Shown: positions 36,043-46,147, numbered from the stretch's first letter. The stretch: 64,000 nt of DNA from Keguizhuia sedimenti (GCA_030715135.1 JAUYVH010000002.1:558001-622000); one strand, 5' to 3'. Made by a program: numbers and translations. Notes: generated by a model not told the origin, from the letters alone.

Positions 36043-36060
36043 TTCAGCACCCTGATTCAC
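36035..36060. repeat. Tandem 13-bp duplication over the gntR stop codon
   Basis: CACCCTGATTCAG (36035-36047) is followed directly by CACCCTGATTCAC (36048-36060), 12 of 13 identical. The first copy contains the regulator's stop codon (TGA 36040-36042). It looks like a recent slippage duplication and does not disturb either gene. Confidence 0.8.
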
Positions 36061-36081
36061 TTTCCAGTCGACAGGAAGCCA

Positions 36082-39000
36082 ATGAACGCACCGGAACCGA
36101 AACCAGTTCAACTCCATCCGCGGACCCATCAAAGTGAACTGGCGGCCCGACTGAGGCAGTCGGTCGAAGGCGAAGTGCTGTTCGACAGCGCATCGCGCGG
36201 CCGATATTCCACCGACGCGTCGGTCTACCAGATTGAGCCGGTAGGCGTACTGGTTCCAAAAACCGCGGCCGACGTTGAGGCCGCAATCCAGTTATGCAAT
36301 GAATTGCGCGTGCCGATACTTCCACGCGGCGCCGGAACCAGCCAGTGCGGGCAGACCGTCGGCGCGGCACTGGTCATCGACAACAGCAAGTATCTCAATC
36401 GCCTGATCCATTTCGATCGCAATGCAATGACGGTAACCGTCGAGCCCGGCATGGTGCTCGACCATCTGAACGCATGGCTTAAACCGCACGGGCTATGGTT
36501 CCCTGTTGATGTTTCGACCGCCGCGCAATGCACCTTAGGCGGCATGGCGGGCAACAATTCCTGCGGCTCGCGCAGCCTTCATTACGGCAACATGGTGCAT
36601 AACGTCATCGGGATCGAGGCATGGCTTTCGGACGGCAGTTGCATGCATTTCGGACCGATGCAAGACATGTTGCCCGCTTCAACCCTGCGTGCGCGTGGAC
36701 TGGTCGATACGATCGCCGCCATCGCGCTGCGCGAACAAGAGGAAATCGCCGCGCGCTACCCGAAAGTGATGCGTCGCGTCGGCGGCTACAATCTCGACAT
36801 ATTCCACCCTCAATCCGAGCGGCCCTATACAAGCGACGGAAGCGTCAATCTGGCGCACCTGCTGGTCGGCTCCGAAGGCACGCTTGCCTATTTCAAGCAG
36901 ATCACGCTCAGGCTTGCGCCTCTTCCAACAGCCAAGACGCTGGGCATCGTCAATTTCAGCGACTTCAGCAAGGCAATGGATAGCGCCCAGCATATCGTCA
37001 AGCTGAAGCCGGTTGCGGTCGAACTGGTGGACCGGACGATGATCGAGCTCGCGCGCAGCAATCCGGCGTTCAGGTCCACGATCGAAAAGGCGCTCATCGG
37101 CAGTCCGGATGCGATTCTGCTGGTCGAGTTTGCCGGCGCCGACAGGTCGGAACAGCTTCACAAGCTTAAGCAACTGGGCGACCTGATGGGAGACCTGGGC
37201 ATGCCCGGCTCCGTGGTCGACATGACCGACGAGAAGGAACAGAAGGAATTGTGGGAAGTCCGCAAGGCTGGCCTCAATATCATGATGAGCCTGAAAGGTG
37301 ACGGCAAACCGGTGTCCTTCATCGAGGATTGCGCGGTGCCGCTGGAGCATCTCGCCGAATACACCAGCCGCCTTACCGAGGTTTTCGCGCGGCACAATAC
37401 GCGCGGCACCTGGTATGCGCATGCGTCGGTCGGCACGCTGCATGTGCGGCCCATACTGGACATGCGCCGCGACGGAAGCGAAAAAATGCGCGCCATCGCG
37501 GAAGAAGCCGCCGCGATGGTGCAGCAATACAAAGGCGCTTTTTCGGGTGAACATGGCGACGGGCTGGTACGCAGCGAATGGGTGGATTGGCAGTTCGGCG
37601 GGCGCATGATGCAGGCCTTCAGAGAGATCAAGGATGCGTTCGATCCTCCTGGGCTGATGAATCCGGGGAAGATCGTGCGCGCCACCCGGATGGACGATGC
37701 ATCGCTGTACCGCTACAAGCCCGCTTACAGGGAAATACCGTTGCAGACAGGACTCGACTGGTCTGCATGGAATGTGCAATCGGATCATGTTACCGAAGAG
37801 ATCAGCGCACCAGGGACCGGCGGCGATGCCACTGGCGGCTTCGCGAAGGCGATTGAAATGTGCAACAACAATGGCCATTGCCGCAAGTTCGACAGCGGCA
37901 CCATGTGTCCGAGCTATCGCGTTACCAAGGATGAAAAGCATTTGACGCGCGGGCGTGCCAACACACTGCGGCTGGCGGTTTCAGGACAGCTCGGACCCGA
38001 TGCGATAACTTCGGAGGAATTGTTCGAGACGATGGATTTGTGCGTCGGCTGCAAAGGATGCAAGCGCGAGTGCCCGACCGGCGTGGACATGGCGCGGATG
38101 AAAACCGAATTTCTCTTTCAGTATCGCAAACACCATGGGCTGCGTCTGAAAGACAAGCTGATCGCCTATCTGCCGCGCTATGCGCCTTTTGCGGCACGGT
38201 TTCCCGCATTTTTCAATCTGCGCGACAAGCTGCCCGGCGCGGCATTCCTGAGCGAAAAACTGATCGGCTTCAGTGCGCGCCGCACGCTGCCTGAATGGCG
38301 CAGCGATTCTTTTCGTGATTCGGAAACCGGCGAGCCACCGATCGCGCCCGATGCGCCCGAAGTCGTGCTGTTTGCCGATACGTTCAACCATTATTTCGAG
38401 CCCGACAATGCCCGCGCAGCCCTGCGCGTGCTGAACGCCGCGGGTTACCGGGTTCACATTGCGCAGGCCGCCGATGGCAAACGGCCTTTATGCTGCGGCA
38501 GGACCTTTCTCGCAACCGGCCTGATCGACCAGGCGAAACAGGAGGCACGGCGCACGATCGACGCATTGCTTCCCTTCGTTCAGCGCGGCATTCCGGTGGT
38601 CGGACTGGAGCCGTCCTGTCTGCTCACCATGAGGGATGAATTCCTTGCCTATGGCTTTGGCGAAGAAGCAAGACAGTTGTCGCAACAGGCGATGCTGCTT
38701 GAAGAGTTTCTCGCGCGCGAAAGCAAGGCAGGAAAACTGAAGCTGAGGTTGCAGCCGATTGCTCACAAAACGGCGCTGCTCCATGGGCATTGCCATCAGA
38801 AAGCGTTTGATGCCGTGCGGCCGATACAGACGGTACTGGCGCTCATCCCCGATCTGCAAGTGAAGGTCATCGAAAGCAGTTGCTGCGGCATGGCCGGCAG
38901 CTTCGGATATGAGGCCAAGCACTACGATGCCTCCCTGGCCATGGCTGAACTGGCTTTATTGCCGGCCCTGCGCGATGCCGCGCCCGATGCCCTGATCATC

Positions 39001-39126
39001 GCCGACGGCACCAGTTGCCGGCATCAGATAGCGGACGGCGCGAGCAGGATGGCAGTGCATGTCGCAAAAGTGCTGGAAGCTGCACTGGCTCAGGATCCCG
39101 CCCACGAAAGCCGGCCCGTTTCCTGA
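36082..39126 (+). CDS. FAD-binding and (Fe-S)-binding 2-hydroxyacid dehydrogenase-like protein (GlcD-GlcF/Dld-II fusion type)
   Basis: A 1014-residue fusion. The N-terminal half (about 45-535) is an FAD-linked oxidase of the PCMH/D-lactate dehydrogenase type (LPRGAGTSQCGQTVG, GGMAGNNSCGSRSLHYG, VGSEGTLAYF, GEHGDGLVRSEW). Next come two 4Fe-4S motifs, CNNNGHC...C and CVGCKGCKRECPTG, then a CCG-type domain with CCGRTFLATG and ESSCCGMAGSFGYE, as in the iron-sulfur subunits of glycolate oxidase. It would oxidise a D-2-hydroxyacid (lactate, glycolate or similar) and pass electrons to the quinone pool. AGGAAG precedes the ATG. It is 40 bp downstream of gntR and 44 bp upstream of the aldolase-like gene. 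Confidence 0.93.
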   Translation: MNAPEPKPVQLHPRTHQSELAARLRQSVEGEVLFDSASRGRYSTDASVYQIEPVGVLVPKTAADVEAAIQLCNELRVPILPRGAGTSQCGQTVGAALVIDNSKYLNRLIHFDRNAMTVTVEPGMVLDHLNAWLKPHGLWFPVDVSTAAQCTLGGMAGNNSCGSRSLHYGNMVHNVIGIEAWLSDGSCMHFGPMQDMLPASTLRARGLVDTIAAIALREQEEIAARYPKVMRRVGGYNLDIFHPQSERPYTSDGSVNLAHLLVGSEGTLAYFKQITLRLAPLPTAKTLGIVNFSDFSKAMDSAQHIVKLKPVAVELVDRTMIELARSNPAFRSTIEKALIGSPDAILLVEFAGADRSEQLHKLKQLGDLMGDLGMPGSVVDMTDEKEQKELWEVRKAGLNIMMSLKGDGKPVSFIEDCAVPLEHLAEYTSRLTEVFARHNTRGTWYAHASVGTLHVRPILDMRRDGSEKMRAIAEEAAAMVQQYKGAFSGEHGDGLVRSEWVDWQFGGRMMQAFREIKDAFDPPGLMNPGKIVRATRMDDASLYRYKPAYREIPLQTGLDWSAWNVQSDHVTEEISAPGTGGDATGGFAKAIEMCNNNGHCRKFDSGTMCPSYRVTKDEKHLTRGRANTLRLAVSGQLGPDAITSEELFETMDLCVGCKGCKRECPTGVDMARMKTEFLFQYRKHHGLRLKDKLIAYLPRYAPFAARFPAFFNLRDKLPGAAFLSEKLIGFSARRTLPEWRSDSFRDSETGEPPIAPDAPEVVLFADTFNHYFEPDNARAALRVLNAAGYRVHIAQAADGKRPLCCGRTFLATGLIDQAKQEARRTIDALLPFVQRGIPVVGLEPSCLLTMRDEFLAYGFGEEARQLSQQAMLLEEFLARESKAGKLKLRLQPIAHKTALLHGHCHQKAFDAVRPIQTVLALIPDLQVKVIESSCCGMAGSFGYEAKHYDASLAMAELALLPALRDAAPDALIIADGTSCRHQIADGASRMAVHVAKVLEAALAQDPAHESRPVS

Positions 39127-39170
39127 ACACGACAGCTCTGCCGCTCATTAACGAAGCTACTGTTAGCCTT

Positions 39171-40304
39171 ATGAAACCTCTCCAATTACCGTCGCCCGCA
39201 ATCATAGGACAGGATGCGCGCACGGTCGGCACCCCAGCTCTTCTTCTGGAGCTCGACGCATTCGAGTCCAACCTCCGGCAAATGGCGGCTTTGACGGCGC
39301 GGCATAACATCGTACTGCGTCCTCATGCCAAGGCACATAAATCGAGCGCAATCGCAAAGGCGCAAATCGCCATGGGCGCAGTGGGCATATGCTGCCAGAA
39401 ACTGAGTGAAGCCTATCCTTTTGTGCTGGCCGGCATACGCGATATCCATATCAGCAATGAATTTGTCGGCGCAGACAAAATTGCGATGGCCGTCAATCTG
39501 GCGCAGCACGCCAGATTGAGCGTGTGCGTCGATCATCCTTCACAGGTCGACGCGCTCGGCAAGGCAGCGGGCCAGGCGGGTGTTGTCATTACCGTATTGC
39601 CGGAAGTTGATATCGGCCAGGGGCGATGCGGCGTGGACAGCAAGAACAGCCTGCTTGCTCTGGCTGATCGGATCGGAACGCATTCCGGACTGCGCTTTGG
39701 CGGCTTGCAGGCCTATCACGGCGGCATCCAGCATGTCGGCGACTGGGGAAGTCGCAAGCTGAAGGCAAGCCACGGCGCGGATCTGACCGCAAGTTATGTG
39801 CAGTGTCTCGATAGCCGGGGGATAGCCTGTCCGGTCGTGACGGGTGGCGGGACAGGCACCGCTGAATTTGATGCGGCGAGCGGCGTCTTCACCGAAATTC
39901 AGCCTGGCTCGTATATTTTCATGGACGGGCATTATGGCGAGAATGGCTGGGCGGGCGAACTGCGACTGCAGCACAGCCTTTTCATAGCAACCACGATCAT
40001 GAGTGCGGCCAAACCGGGGCAGGCCGTATGCGATGTCGGACTGAAAGGCGTTGCCGTCGATTCCGGTCTTCCGCTCATCAGATCCGACGCACGTCATGAT
40101 TCGCTCCGTTATGTCGCCGCCAATGATGAACACGGAATTCTGCATACGGACGCCGACGGCTCTCACAATCTTCTCGGGGAGCGCCTGTTACTGATACCGG
40201 GCCATTGCGACCCTACCTGCAATCTGTATGAACAATTTGTATGTATCAGAAACAATATTGTTGAAGCGCTGTGGGACATCGATGCGCGAGGATTAAGCCG
40301 ATAG
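39171..40304 (+). CDS. D-threonine/3-hydroxyaspartate aldolase-like PLP enzyme (DSD1 family)
   Basis: About 377 residues in the alanine-racemase fold. VGTPALLLELDAFESNLRQM opens the domain, LRPHAKAHKS contains the PLP-binding Lys, and the metal ligands are in PGHCDPTCNLYEQF near the end. The family splits or dehydrates D-threonine, D-serine or 3-hydroxyaspartate (BhcC in the beta-hydroxyaspartate cycle). In this island it could release glyoxylate, or make glycine and a 2-oxo or hydroxy acid partner, but the direction and substrate are inference. The frame extends back to 39015, inside the upstream gene; the ATG at 39171 fits the family start. Confidence 0.9.
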   Translation: MKPLQLPSPAIIGQDARTVGTPALLLELDAFESNLRQMAALTARHNIVLRPHAKAHKSSAIAKAQIAMGAVGICCQKLSEAYPFVLAGIRDIHISNEFVGADKIAMAVNLAQHARLSVCVDHPSQVDALGKAAGQAGVVITVLPEVDIGQGRCGVDSKNSLLALADRIGTHSGLRFGGLQAYHGGIQHVGDWGSRKLKASHGADLTASYVQCLDSRGIACPVVTGGGTGTAEFDAASGVFTEIQPGSYIFMDGHYGENGWAGELRLQHSLFIATTIMSAAKPGQAVCDVGLKGVAVDSGLPLIRSDARHDSLRYVAANDEHGILHTDADGSHNLLGERLLLIPGHCDPTCNLYEQFVCIRNNIVEALWDIDARGLSR

Positions 40305-40314
40305 TCCGTTCGAT

Positions 40315-40357
40315 GCGGTGGTGCATGCGCTGCGCTTGTTTACCGTTGCAGCACCGC
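40315..40357. terminator. Hairpin between convergent aldolase-like and recQ genes
   Basis: Arms GCGGTGGTGCA (40315-40325) and TGCAGCACCGC (40347-40357) pair at 10 of 11 positions around a 21-base loop. It lies exactly between two convergent stops, so it may end both transcripts, though there is no T tract. Confidence 0.35.
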
Positions 40358-40358
40358 T

Positions 40359-42182
40359 TCAGGAAACCTCAGCAATGAGCGCAACGATTTCCTCGCCATA
40401 GGTTTCCAGCTTCTTCTCCCCGACGCCTGCCACACCGCGCAAATCGTCGAGCGAGCCCGGCTTGACTCGTGCGATCTCGCGCATGGTCGCATCATGAAAA
40501 ATGACATAAGCAGGAACATTGTGCTTGCGCGCTGTCTCCATGCGCCACCAGCGCAGTCGCTCGAATATGACTTGTTCCTCTGCCGACAAGCTGCTTTCAC
40601 TAAATGCTGCAGACCGCGCCGGTTGCCGTCTTGTGCGCGCCGGCTTCTGGTAATGGCGCAACTCGATTCTGCGTTCTCCGCGCAGAACCGGGCGCGCCGC
40701 CTCGGTAAGCTTCAGGGTGTTGTAGGCATCATGGTCTACCGCGATCAGGCCCAATGCGATTGCCTGACGGATAATGGCGCGCCACTCCGCTTCGCTCAGA
40801 TCAGCGCCGACCCCGAAAGTCGAGAGCTGCTCATGCCGCCATTGCCTGATCTTGTCTGAATCGGCACCGCGCAGCACATCGATGATATGAGCGGCGCCGA
40901 AACGCTGGCCGGCCCGGTAAATCGATGAAAGCAATTTTTGCAAGGGCACCGTTGCATCGAAAGCCTGCGGCGGCGTAAGGCAGGTGTCGCAATTGCCGCA
41001 TGGCGTCGATGCCTGTCCGAAATAGCCAAGCAGTTGAACACGACGGCATGACAGTGTTTCACACAAGCCCAGCATGGCATCCAGCTTGGCGCCCTGTACG
41101 CGCTTGAAAGCCTCGTTTGCCTCGGATTCGTCGATCATGCGGCGCTGCTGCACGACGTCCTGCAGCCCATACGCCATCCACGCATCGGCCGGAGCGCCGT
41201 CGCGCCCCGCACGCCCGGTTTCCTGGTAATACCCCTCGATGCTGCGCGGCATATCCAGGTGGGCGACGAAGCGTACGTCCGGCTTGTCGATGCCCATGCC
41301 GAATGCGATGGTCGCTACCATGACAATTCCCTCCTCACGCAGGAAACGCGCCTGGTTGGCGCTGCGCTTCTCGCTCTCCATGCCGGCATGATAGGGCAAT
41401 GCTTCAATGCCGCTCCCGTTCAGAAATTCAGCCGTTTCTTCAACCTTTTTGCGCGACAGGCAATAAACAATGCCGGCATCGCCCTTGTGCTCGCCTTCTA
41501 TGAAGTCCAGCAGTTGCTTGCGCACATTCGCCTTTTCGACGATGCGGTAAGTGATGTTGGGCCGATCAAACGAGGAAACGAACTGGCGCGCCCCTTGGAG
41601 CTGCAGACGCTCGATGATTTCTTCGCGTGTCTGCTGATCGGCAGTGGCAGTCAGCGCAATGCGCGGAACATCCGGAAAAACTTCGTGCAGCGCAGACAGC
41701 TTGATGTATTCGGGGCGGAAGTCATGTCCCCATTGCGACACGCAATGCGCTTCATCGATGGCAAAGAGAGCAATTTTCGACTCGGCCAGCATATCCATGC
41801 AGCGCGACGTCAACAGGCGTTCGGGCGCGACATAGACCAGATCCAGCCCACCGTCGCGCACCAGCCATTCGGTACGCACCTGCTCTTCAAATGATTGCGT
41901 GGAATTGAGAAATGCCGCACGCACGCCCAGTTCGGCCAATGCATCGACCTGGTCCTGCATCAAAGCGATCAGTGGCGACACCACGACACCGACGCCCTCG
42001 CGCATCAAAGCCGGAATCTGATAGCACAGGGATTTGCCGCCGCCAGTCGGCATCAGGACCAGCGCATCTCCTCCGTTCGCCACCACGTCGACGATCTCAG
42101 CCTGCTGCCCGCGGAAAGACGGGTAACCGAATACCGTTTGCAGGATATGCAATGCCTGAGCATTGCTGGCATCTTCACCCAT
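40359..42182 (-). CDS. recQ: RecQ, ATP-dependent DNA helicase
   Basis: A 607-residue 3'-to-5' helicase for recombination and repair. Walker A in MPTGGGKSLCYQIPAL, the DEAH box AIDEAHCVSQWGHDFRPEY, helicase C motif VI region (YYQETGRAGRDG), an RQC zinc site with four Cys (CRRVQLLGYFG then CGNCDTC), a winged helix, and a C-terminal HRDC domain (from about 525). Full length. Its ATG at 42182 overlaps the uppP stop by one base (TGATG), so the two are probably co-transcribed with coupled translation. Confidence 0.97.
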   Translation of the reverse strand: MGEDASNAQALHILQTVFGYPSFRGQQAEIVDVVANGGDALVLMPTGGGKSLCYQIPALMREGVGVVVSPLIALMQDQVDALAELGVRAAFLNSTQSFEEQVRTEWLVRDGGLDLVYVAPERLLTSRCMDMLAESKIALFAIDEAHCVSQWGHDFRPEYIKLSALHEVFPDVPRIALTATADQQTREEIIERLQLQGARQFVSSFDRPNITYRIVEKANVRKQLLDFIEGEHKGDAGIVYCLSRKKVEETAEFLNGSGIEALPYHAGMESEKRSANQARFLREEGIVMVATIAFGMGIDKPDVRFVAHLDMPRSIEGYYQETGRAGRDGAPADAWMAYGLQDVVQQRRMIDESEANEAFKRVQGAKLDAMLGLCETLSCRRVQLLGYFGQASTPCGNCDTCLTPPQAFDATVPLQKLLSSIYRAGQRFGAAHIIDVLRGADSDKIRQWRHEQLSTFGVGADLSEAEWRAIIRQAIALGLIAVDHDAYNTLKLTEAARPVLRGERRIELRHYQKPARTRRQPARSAAFSESSLSAEEQVIFERLRWWRMETARKHNVPAYVIFHDATMREIARVKPGSLDDLRGVAGVGEKKLETYGEEIVALIAEVS

Positions 42183-43021
42183 CACTCTGCCCAGGAAACC
42201 ATCCCGGTGTAGGCTGTCAGGATCACCACGAATCCGAATACGATACGGTACCAGGCGAAGACGGTGAAATCATGGGTGCTGATGTAACGCAGCAGCCAGC
42301 GGACGCAGATGAATGCCGAAACAAAAGCCGAGACCGTGCCGACCCCGAACAGCGGCAGATCGGCGGCGCTCAGCAGCGCCCGCTCCTTGTACAGCGCATA
42401 CACTGTCGCGCCCATCAAGGTCGGGATCGCCAGGAAAAAGGAAAACTCGGTGGCCGCCTTGCGCGACAAACCGAACCACATGCCTCCGATAATGGTCGCA
42501 CCGGAACGACTGGTCCCGGGAAACAGCGCAAAGGCCTGAGCAAGTCCTATCTTGAGCGCGTCCAGCGCCGTCATGTCATCCACCGAGTGCACGCGCGTGG
42601 CGATCTCTCCTGTCTTCTGGCGCTTTTCCACCCACAGAATCACGATGCCGCCCAGAATGAATGCGAGCGCGACAGGCACCGGCGCAAACAGACTTTTTTT
42701 AATGGCACCGCTTAAAAAGAAGCCGAGCGAGGCGGCAGGAATAAATGCAATCAGGAGATTCAGGATGAATTTCTGCGATTTGCGGTCACTGAACATGCCG
42801 CTCAGTACGGACGCGATCTTCATGCGGTACTCCCAAATCACCGACAGCATGGCGCCGCCCTGGATCGCTATTTCAAATACCTTGATTTTGTCGCCGGTGA
42901 AATCAAGCAAACTGCCTGCGAGGATCAAATGGCCCGTCGATGAAATGGGGAGAAATTCAGTCAACCCTTCGACGATACCCATGATGAGCGCCTTGAGCGC
43001 AAGCGTTAAATCCATGAACAT
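42182..43021 (-). CDS. uppP: UppP (BacA), undecaprenyl-diphosphatase
   Basis: A 279-residue inner-membrane enzyme that recycles the C55 lipid carrier for peptidoglycan and other envelope polymers and gives bacitracin resistance. The two family motifs are present: [15 protein letters not shown] near residue 17 and [11 protein letters not shown] near 165, which carry the catalytic Glu, Ser and Arg. About seven or eight hydrophobic helices. A terminator separates it from the upstream DUF1439 gene, so it should have its own promoter in 43022-43044 or just above. Confidence 0.97.
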   Translation of the reverse strand: MFMDLTLALKALIMGIVEGLTEFLPISSTGHLILAGSLLDFTGDKIKVFEIAIQGGAMLSVIWEYRMKIASVLSGMFSDRKSQKFILNLLIAFIPAASLGFFLSGAIKKSLFAPVPVALAFILGGIVILWVEKRQKTGEIATRVHSVDDMTALDALKIGLAQAFALFPGTSRSGATIIGGMWFGLSRKAATEFSFFLAIPTLMGATVYALYKERALLSAADLPLFGVGTVSAFVSAFICVRWLLRYISTHDFTVFAWYRIVFGFVVILTAYTGMVSWAE

Positions 43022-43044
43022 ATATCAATGAAAAAAAACGTCAA

Positions 43045-43073
43045 TAAAAAACCCGCCGGCACAGCCGTGCGGG
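43045..43073 (-). terminator. Terminator upstream of uppP, ending the macA-to-DUF1439 transcript
   Basis: On the minus strand, CCCGCACGGC (43064-43073) and GCCGGCGGG (43052-43060) form a stem with a bulge and 3-base loop, followed by T6 (43046-43051) then ATTG. It lies between the DUF1439 gene and uppP, both on the minus strand. The 43074-43275 part of this gap holds nothing else that I can identify. Confidence 0.85.
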
Positions 43074-43275
43074 TCAGGACGCTGGATGCCAAACCGAAGC
43101 GAGCGCGCAATGGCGGAAACGGTACGGGATACGAGCGATTCTGCAAGAAAGACCGGCATTGACCTGAGAAGATCAGTCGGCAGGAAAATCCGGAAAACCC
43201 ATCAGGCAGTATTCAATGCCTTGGCTTGCCATTCCACCAAGCCGCCCAGACCTTACTTCCCGGATCTTATTGCCT

Positions 43276-43827
43276 TTATCTTGCAGGCTCAAAGGTTACC
43301 ACGAGACCACTGGACGTTGTATTGATTTTCGTCGGCAAAAACTGGGCGCCGGCATAACGGAAGTCTTGGGCATCGAAGGTATACAAGGGTGTATCTTGCA
43401 ACAGTTGTTCAGCAAGCAAACCCACTGCTTTGGTGATGCGGCCGGCATACGGGCCGGTCAGACCGGCGATAGCAATATTCTCCATGCGCGGATCGTCCAG
43501 CATGATGGCGCGCTTTGCAGGATCGACCTTCAGAAAGCTGGACATGGTGAAGTTGCCGGTCCAGCTCTTTTCCATGAATGGCGGCGCAATCGAGGCATCC
43601 ATCGTGGTGATCAGCCGGTTGGTTCCGGGCTGCAGCGAAAGGCGCGGATTGGTGAGCCGGACGTCGACCAGTTCAAGATAGCGGCTATTGAAAGGAAATT
43701 TGCGCGCCATCGCGTCCTGCAATTGTGCAAGCGACAATTCGACATTGCGCGATCCCAGGAGCGACGCGCAGGAACTTAACAGAAATATCATGGCCAGCAT
43801 GGCCAGCTTTTGAAAGCGGATTCGCAT
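43276..43827 (-). CDS. DUF1439 lipoprotein (YceB-like)
   Basis: About 183 residues. A short signal peptide ends at the lipobox LLSSCAS (Cys about residue 20). The mature part is mainly beta strands and includes LSLAQLQDAMARKFPF and LVDVRLTNPRLSLQPGTNRL, as in DUF1439 proteins such as E. coli YceB, which are outer-membrane-associated lipoproteins with a lipid-binding-like fold and unknown role. The ATG at 43827 follows AAGGAATAAC and is preferred to that at 43842. Confidence 0.85.
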   Translation of the reverse strand: MRIRFQKLAMLAMIFLLSSCASLLGSRNVELSLAQLQDAMARKFPFNSRYLELVDVRLTNPRLSLQPGTNRLITTMDASIAPPFMEKSWTGNFTMSSFLKVDPAKRAIMLDDPRMENIAIAGLTGPYAGRITKAVGLLAEQLLQDTPLYTFDAQDFRYAGAQFLPTKINTTSSGLVVTFEPAR

Positions 43828-43863
43828 TGTTATTCCTTTCATGCTTGCTGCCTAAAGCGTTGG

Positions 43864-44142
43864 CTAAGGCGTCGTTAATCGGTCGAGCTGTGACAGGTAC
43901 AGTAATGCTTCGGCTTTGCCGGTACCGCACATCTCTGTCGAAGGCTGCAGGCTGCTGCATACGGCCGGGCGCTCCGGCTTGCCGAAGATGCGGCAACGGC
44001 CTTCATTGTCAAGTTGTATGCACGGCACTCCCGCCGGCTTGCCATCGGGCATGCCCGGTATCGGCGACGAGATCGACGGCGCAATGCAACAGGCAGCGCA
44101 AGCGCTGCGGCAGTTTATTGCAGCAAAATTCATTTCATCCAT
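43864..44142 (-). CDS. YkgJ-family cysteine cluster protein
   Basis: A 92-residue protein with Cys residues in the YkgJ pattern: CRSACAACC near residue 12, [14 protein letters not shown] near 41 and AVCSSLQP near 62. Such small proteins are thought to bind zinc or an iron-sulfur cluster, but their function is not established. A second Met three codons in (44133) could be the start. It sits between the ABC permease gene (24 bp upstream) and the DUF1439 gene, all on the minus strand. Confidence 0.85.
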   Translation of the reverse strand: MDEMNFAAINCRSACAACCIAPSISSPIPGMPDGKPAGVPCIQLDNEGRCRIFGKPERPAVCSSLQPSTEMCGTGKAEALLYLSQLDRLTTP

Positions 44143-44166
44143 AAAACGTGATGCGTCCTGTTTGTC

Positions 44167-45399
44167 CTATTCATAACGCAGGGCCTGGATCGGCAACAGC
44201 CTGGACGCCTTCCTGGCCGGGTAGTATCCGAAAAAAATGCCGATCGCCGCGGAAAATCCAACCGCAAGAAGGATTGATTCAGTTGACAACCTGGTCGTCC
44301 AACCTGCGAAATGCGCGACCAGGAATGATCCGGCCACGCCCAGAACGATGCCGATGAAGCCGCCGATCAGCGACAGGGTAATCGCTTCGACCAGAAATTG
44401 CGTCAGAATATCCTTGGAACGCGCGCCGACCGCCATGCGCAGGCCGATTTCGCGGGTACGCTCGGTGACGGACACCAGCATGATGTTCATGATGCCTATG
44501 CCTCCGACCACCAGGGATACCGATGCCACCGCGGCCAGCAGGATCGCCATCACACGCGACGCGGCTTCTTGTGTCGCCAGCATTTCAGTCAGGTTACGCA
44601 GGGTAAACTGCTCATCCTGTCCGGGCTGGGTACGCTGGCGCTGGCGCAGCAACTCGCGAATCGACTGTTCCGCATCCTGCATGCTCGCGCCCTGATGTAC
44701 TTTTACGAAGATGGAACCGACACGTCGCAGCTTCCCTTGCGCGCTTCCGAACAGTCGATTGCGTGCAGTTGAAATCGGCACCATCACCACGTCATCCTGG
44801 TCCTGGCCCATCATGCTCTGGCCTTTGCGCGCCAGCACACCGATCACGGTGAACGGGACATTCTTGATGCGCACGATCTGGTCGATCGGATCAGCGTCCT
44901 CGAACAGCTTTTCAGCCGTGGTCTGGCCGAGGATTGCGACCTTCCCGGAACCGCTGATCTCCGTCGCCTCGAACAGGCGGCCGGATTCCAGCGGCCAGTC
45001 GCGTGCCTCGAAATAGTCCGATGTCACGCCATAAACCTGGGTTGACCAGTTGCTGCCGCCGGCAATGAGTTGCGCGCTGCCGCGATTTGTCGGCGCCGCG
45101 ACTTGTACCTCGGGAACTTCGCCAGCAATGGCTAACGCATCGTCCTCGGTCAGGTTCTGGTTCGCTCCGGCGCCCAGCCGCACGCCGGAAGCGGTGGTCG
45201 AGCCCGGCATAATGATCATCAGGTTGGAACCGAGACTCTTGATCTGGTCTTGTATGCGCGCCTGCGCGCCTCCGCCCACCGCAATCATGATGATCACCGC
45301 CGCCACGCCAATGATGATGCCCAGCATGGTCAGCATCGAGCGCAGCATGTTAACCCGCAATGCGTTCAAGGCAACGCGAAATGTCGCCTGCCAGTTCAT
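44167..45399 (-). CDS. MacB/FtsX-type ABC transporter permease
   Basis: A 410-residue inner-membrane protein. One N-terminal helix (near 20-42), a large periplasmic MacB core (about 45-270), and three C-terminal FtsX helices (about 285-400) make up the MacB fold, but without the ATPase domain that is fused in E. coli MacB. The sequence [10 protein letters not shown]-type coupling helix is [16 protein letters not shown]. It overlaps the ATPase gene (ATGA), so the two make a split MacB. With the MacA-like adaptor and an outer-membrane TolC it should export a substrate (macrolide, peptide or siderophore are known for the family). Confidence 0.93.
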   Translation of the reverse strand: MNWQATFRVALNALRVNMLRSMLTMLGIIIGVAAVIIMIAVGGGAQARIQDQIKSLGSNLMIIMPGSTTASGVRLGAGANQNLTEDDALAIAGEVPEVQVAAPTNRGSAQLIAGGSNWSTQVYGVTSDYFEARDWPLESGRLFEATEISGSGKVAILGQTTAEKLFEDADPIDQIVRIKNVPFTVIGVLARKGQSMMGQDQDDVVMVPISTARNRLFGSAQGKLRRVGSIFVKVHQGASMQDAEQSIRELLRQRQRTQPGQDEQFTLRNLTEMLATQEAASRVMAILLAAVASVSLVVGGIGIMNIMLVSVTERTREIGLRMAVGARSKDILTQFLVEAITLSLIGGFIGIVLGVAGSFLVAHFAGWTTRLSTESILLAVGFSAAIGIFFGYYPARKASRLLPIQALRYE

Positions 45400-46136
45400 A
45401 CCGGCTGCTCCGCGCGATCCAGCTTGCTCAATTGCAGCAGCGCATCGTCCGGGCGATTTACCTGATCGTTGATGACTTGCCCATCGCGGAAGGTAATGAT
45501 GCGGGAAGCAAATTCGGCGATATCGTGCTCGTGCGTGACCACGACAATCGTCATGCCTTGCGCATTCAATTTCTGCAGCAAGGCCATGATCTCGATGCTG
45601 GTCCGCGAATCCAGCGCACCCGTGGGCTCATCGGCCAGGATCAGTGCTGGATTATTCACCAACGCGCGTGCGATTGCTACGCGCTGCTGCTGCCCGCCGG
45701 ACAGTTGCGCCGGCCGATGGTCGATGCGCTCGCCCAGTCCGACTTCGGTCAGGCGCTGTATGGCGCGCGCCCTGCGCTCTGCTGCCGGTATCGATGAGTA
45801 CAGCAACGGCAACTCGACATTGTCAAGCGCGCTCGTGCGCGGCAGCAGGTTGAATTGCTGGAAAATGAAACCGATCCGTTTGTTGCGGATGGCCGCAAGC
45901 TCGTCGCTGCTGAGTTCCGACACACGTTCGCCGGCAAGGTAGTACTCGCCGGATGTCGGCGCGTCCAGGCACCCGATCACATTCATGAAGGTCGACTTGC
46001 CCGAACCGGATGCCCCCATGATGGCGACGAATTCTCCTTCATGGATTGAAATCGATACGTCGTTCAGGGCAAATACATGGTTGGTGCCCATCACGTATTC
46101 CTTGACCAGATTGCGGGTTTCGATCAGTGCGGCCAT
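45396..46136 (-). CDS. ABC transporter ATPase subunit of the MacA/MacB-like exporter
   Basis: A 246-residue ATPase of the MacB/LolD group. Walker [10 protein letters not shown], the Q-loop in [22 protein letters not shown], the signature [15 protein letters not shown], Walker [14 protein letters not shown] and the H-switch VVTHEHDI are all intact. Overlaps the permease gene by 4 bp and follows the adaptor gene by 11 bp. Confidence 0.97.
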   Translation of the reverse strand: MAALIETRNLVKEYVMGTNHVFALNDVSISIHEGEFVAIMGASGSGKSTFMNVIGCLDAPTSGEYYLAGERVSELSSDELAAIRNKRIGFIFQQFNLLPRTSALDNVELPLLYSSIPAAERRARAIQRLTEVGLGERIDHRPAQLSGGQQQRVAIARALVNNPALILADEPTGALDSRTSIEIMALLQKLNAQGMTIVVVTHEHDIAEFASRIITFRDGQVINDQVNRPDDALLQLSKLDRAEQPV

Positions 46137-46147
46137 GCTGTGCGTCC

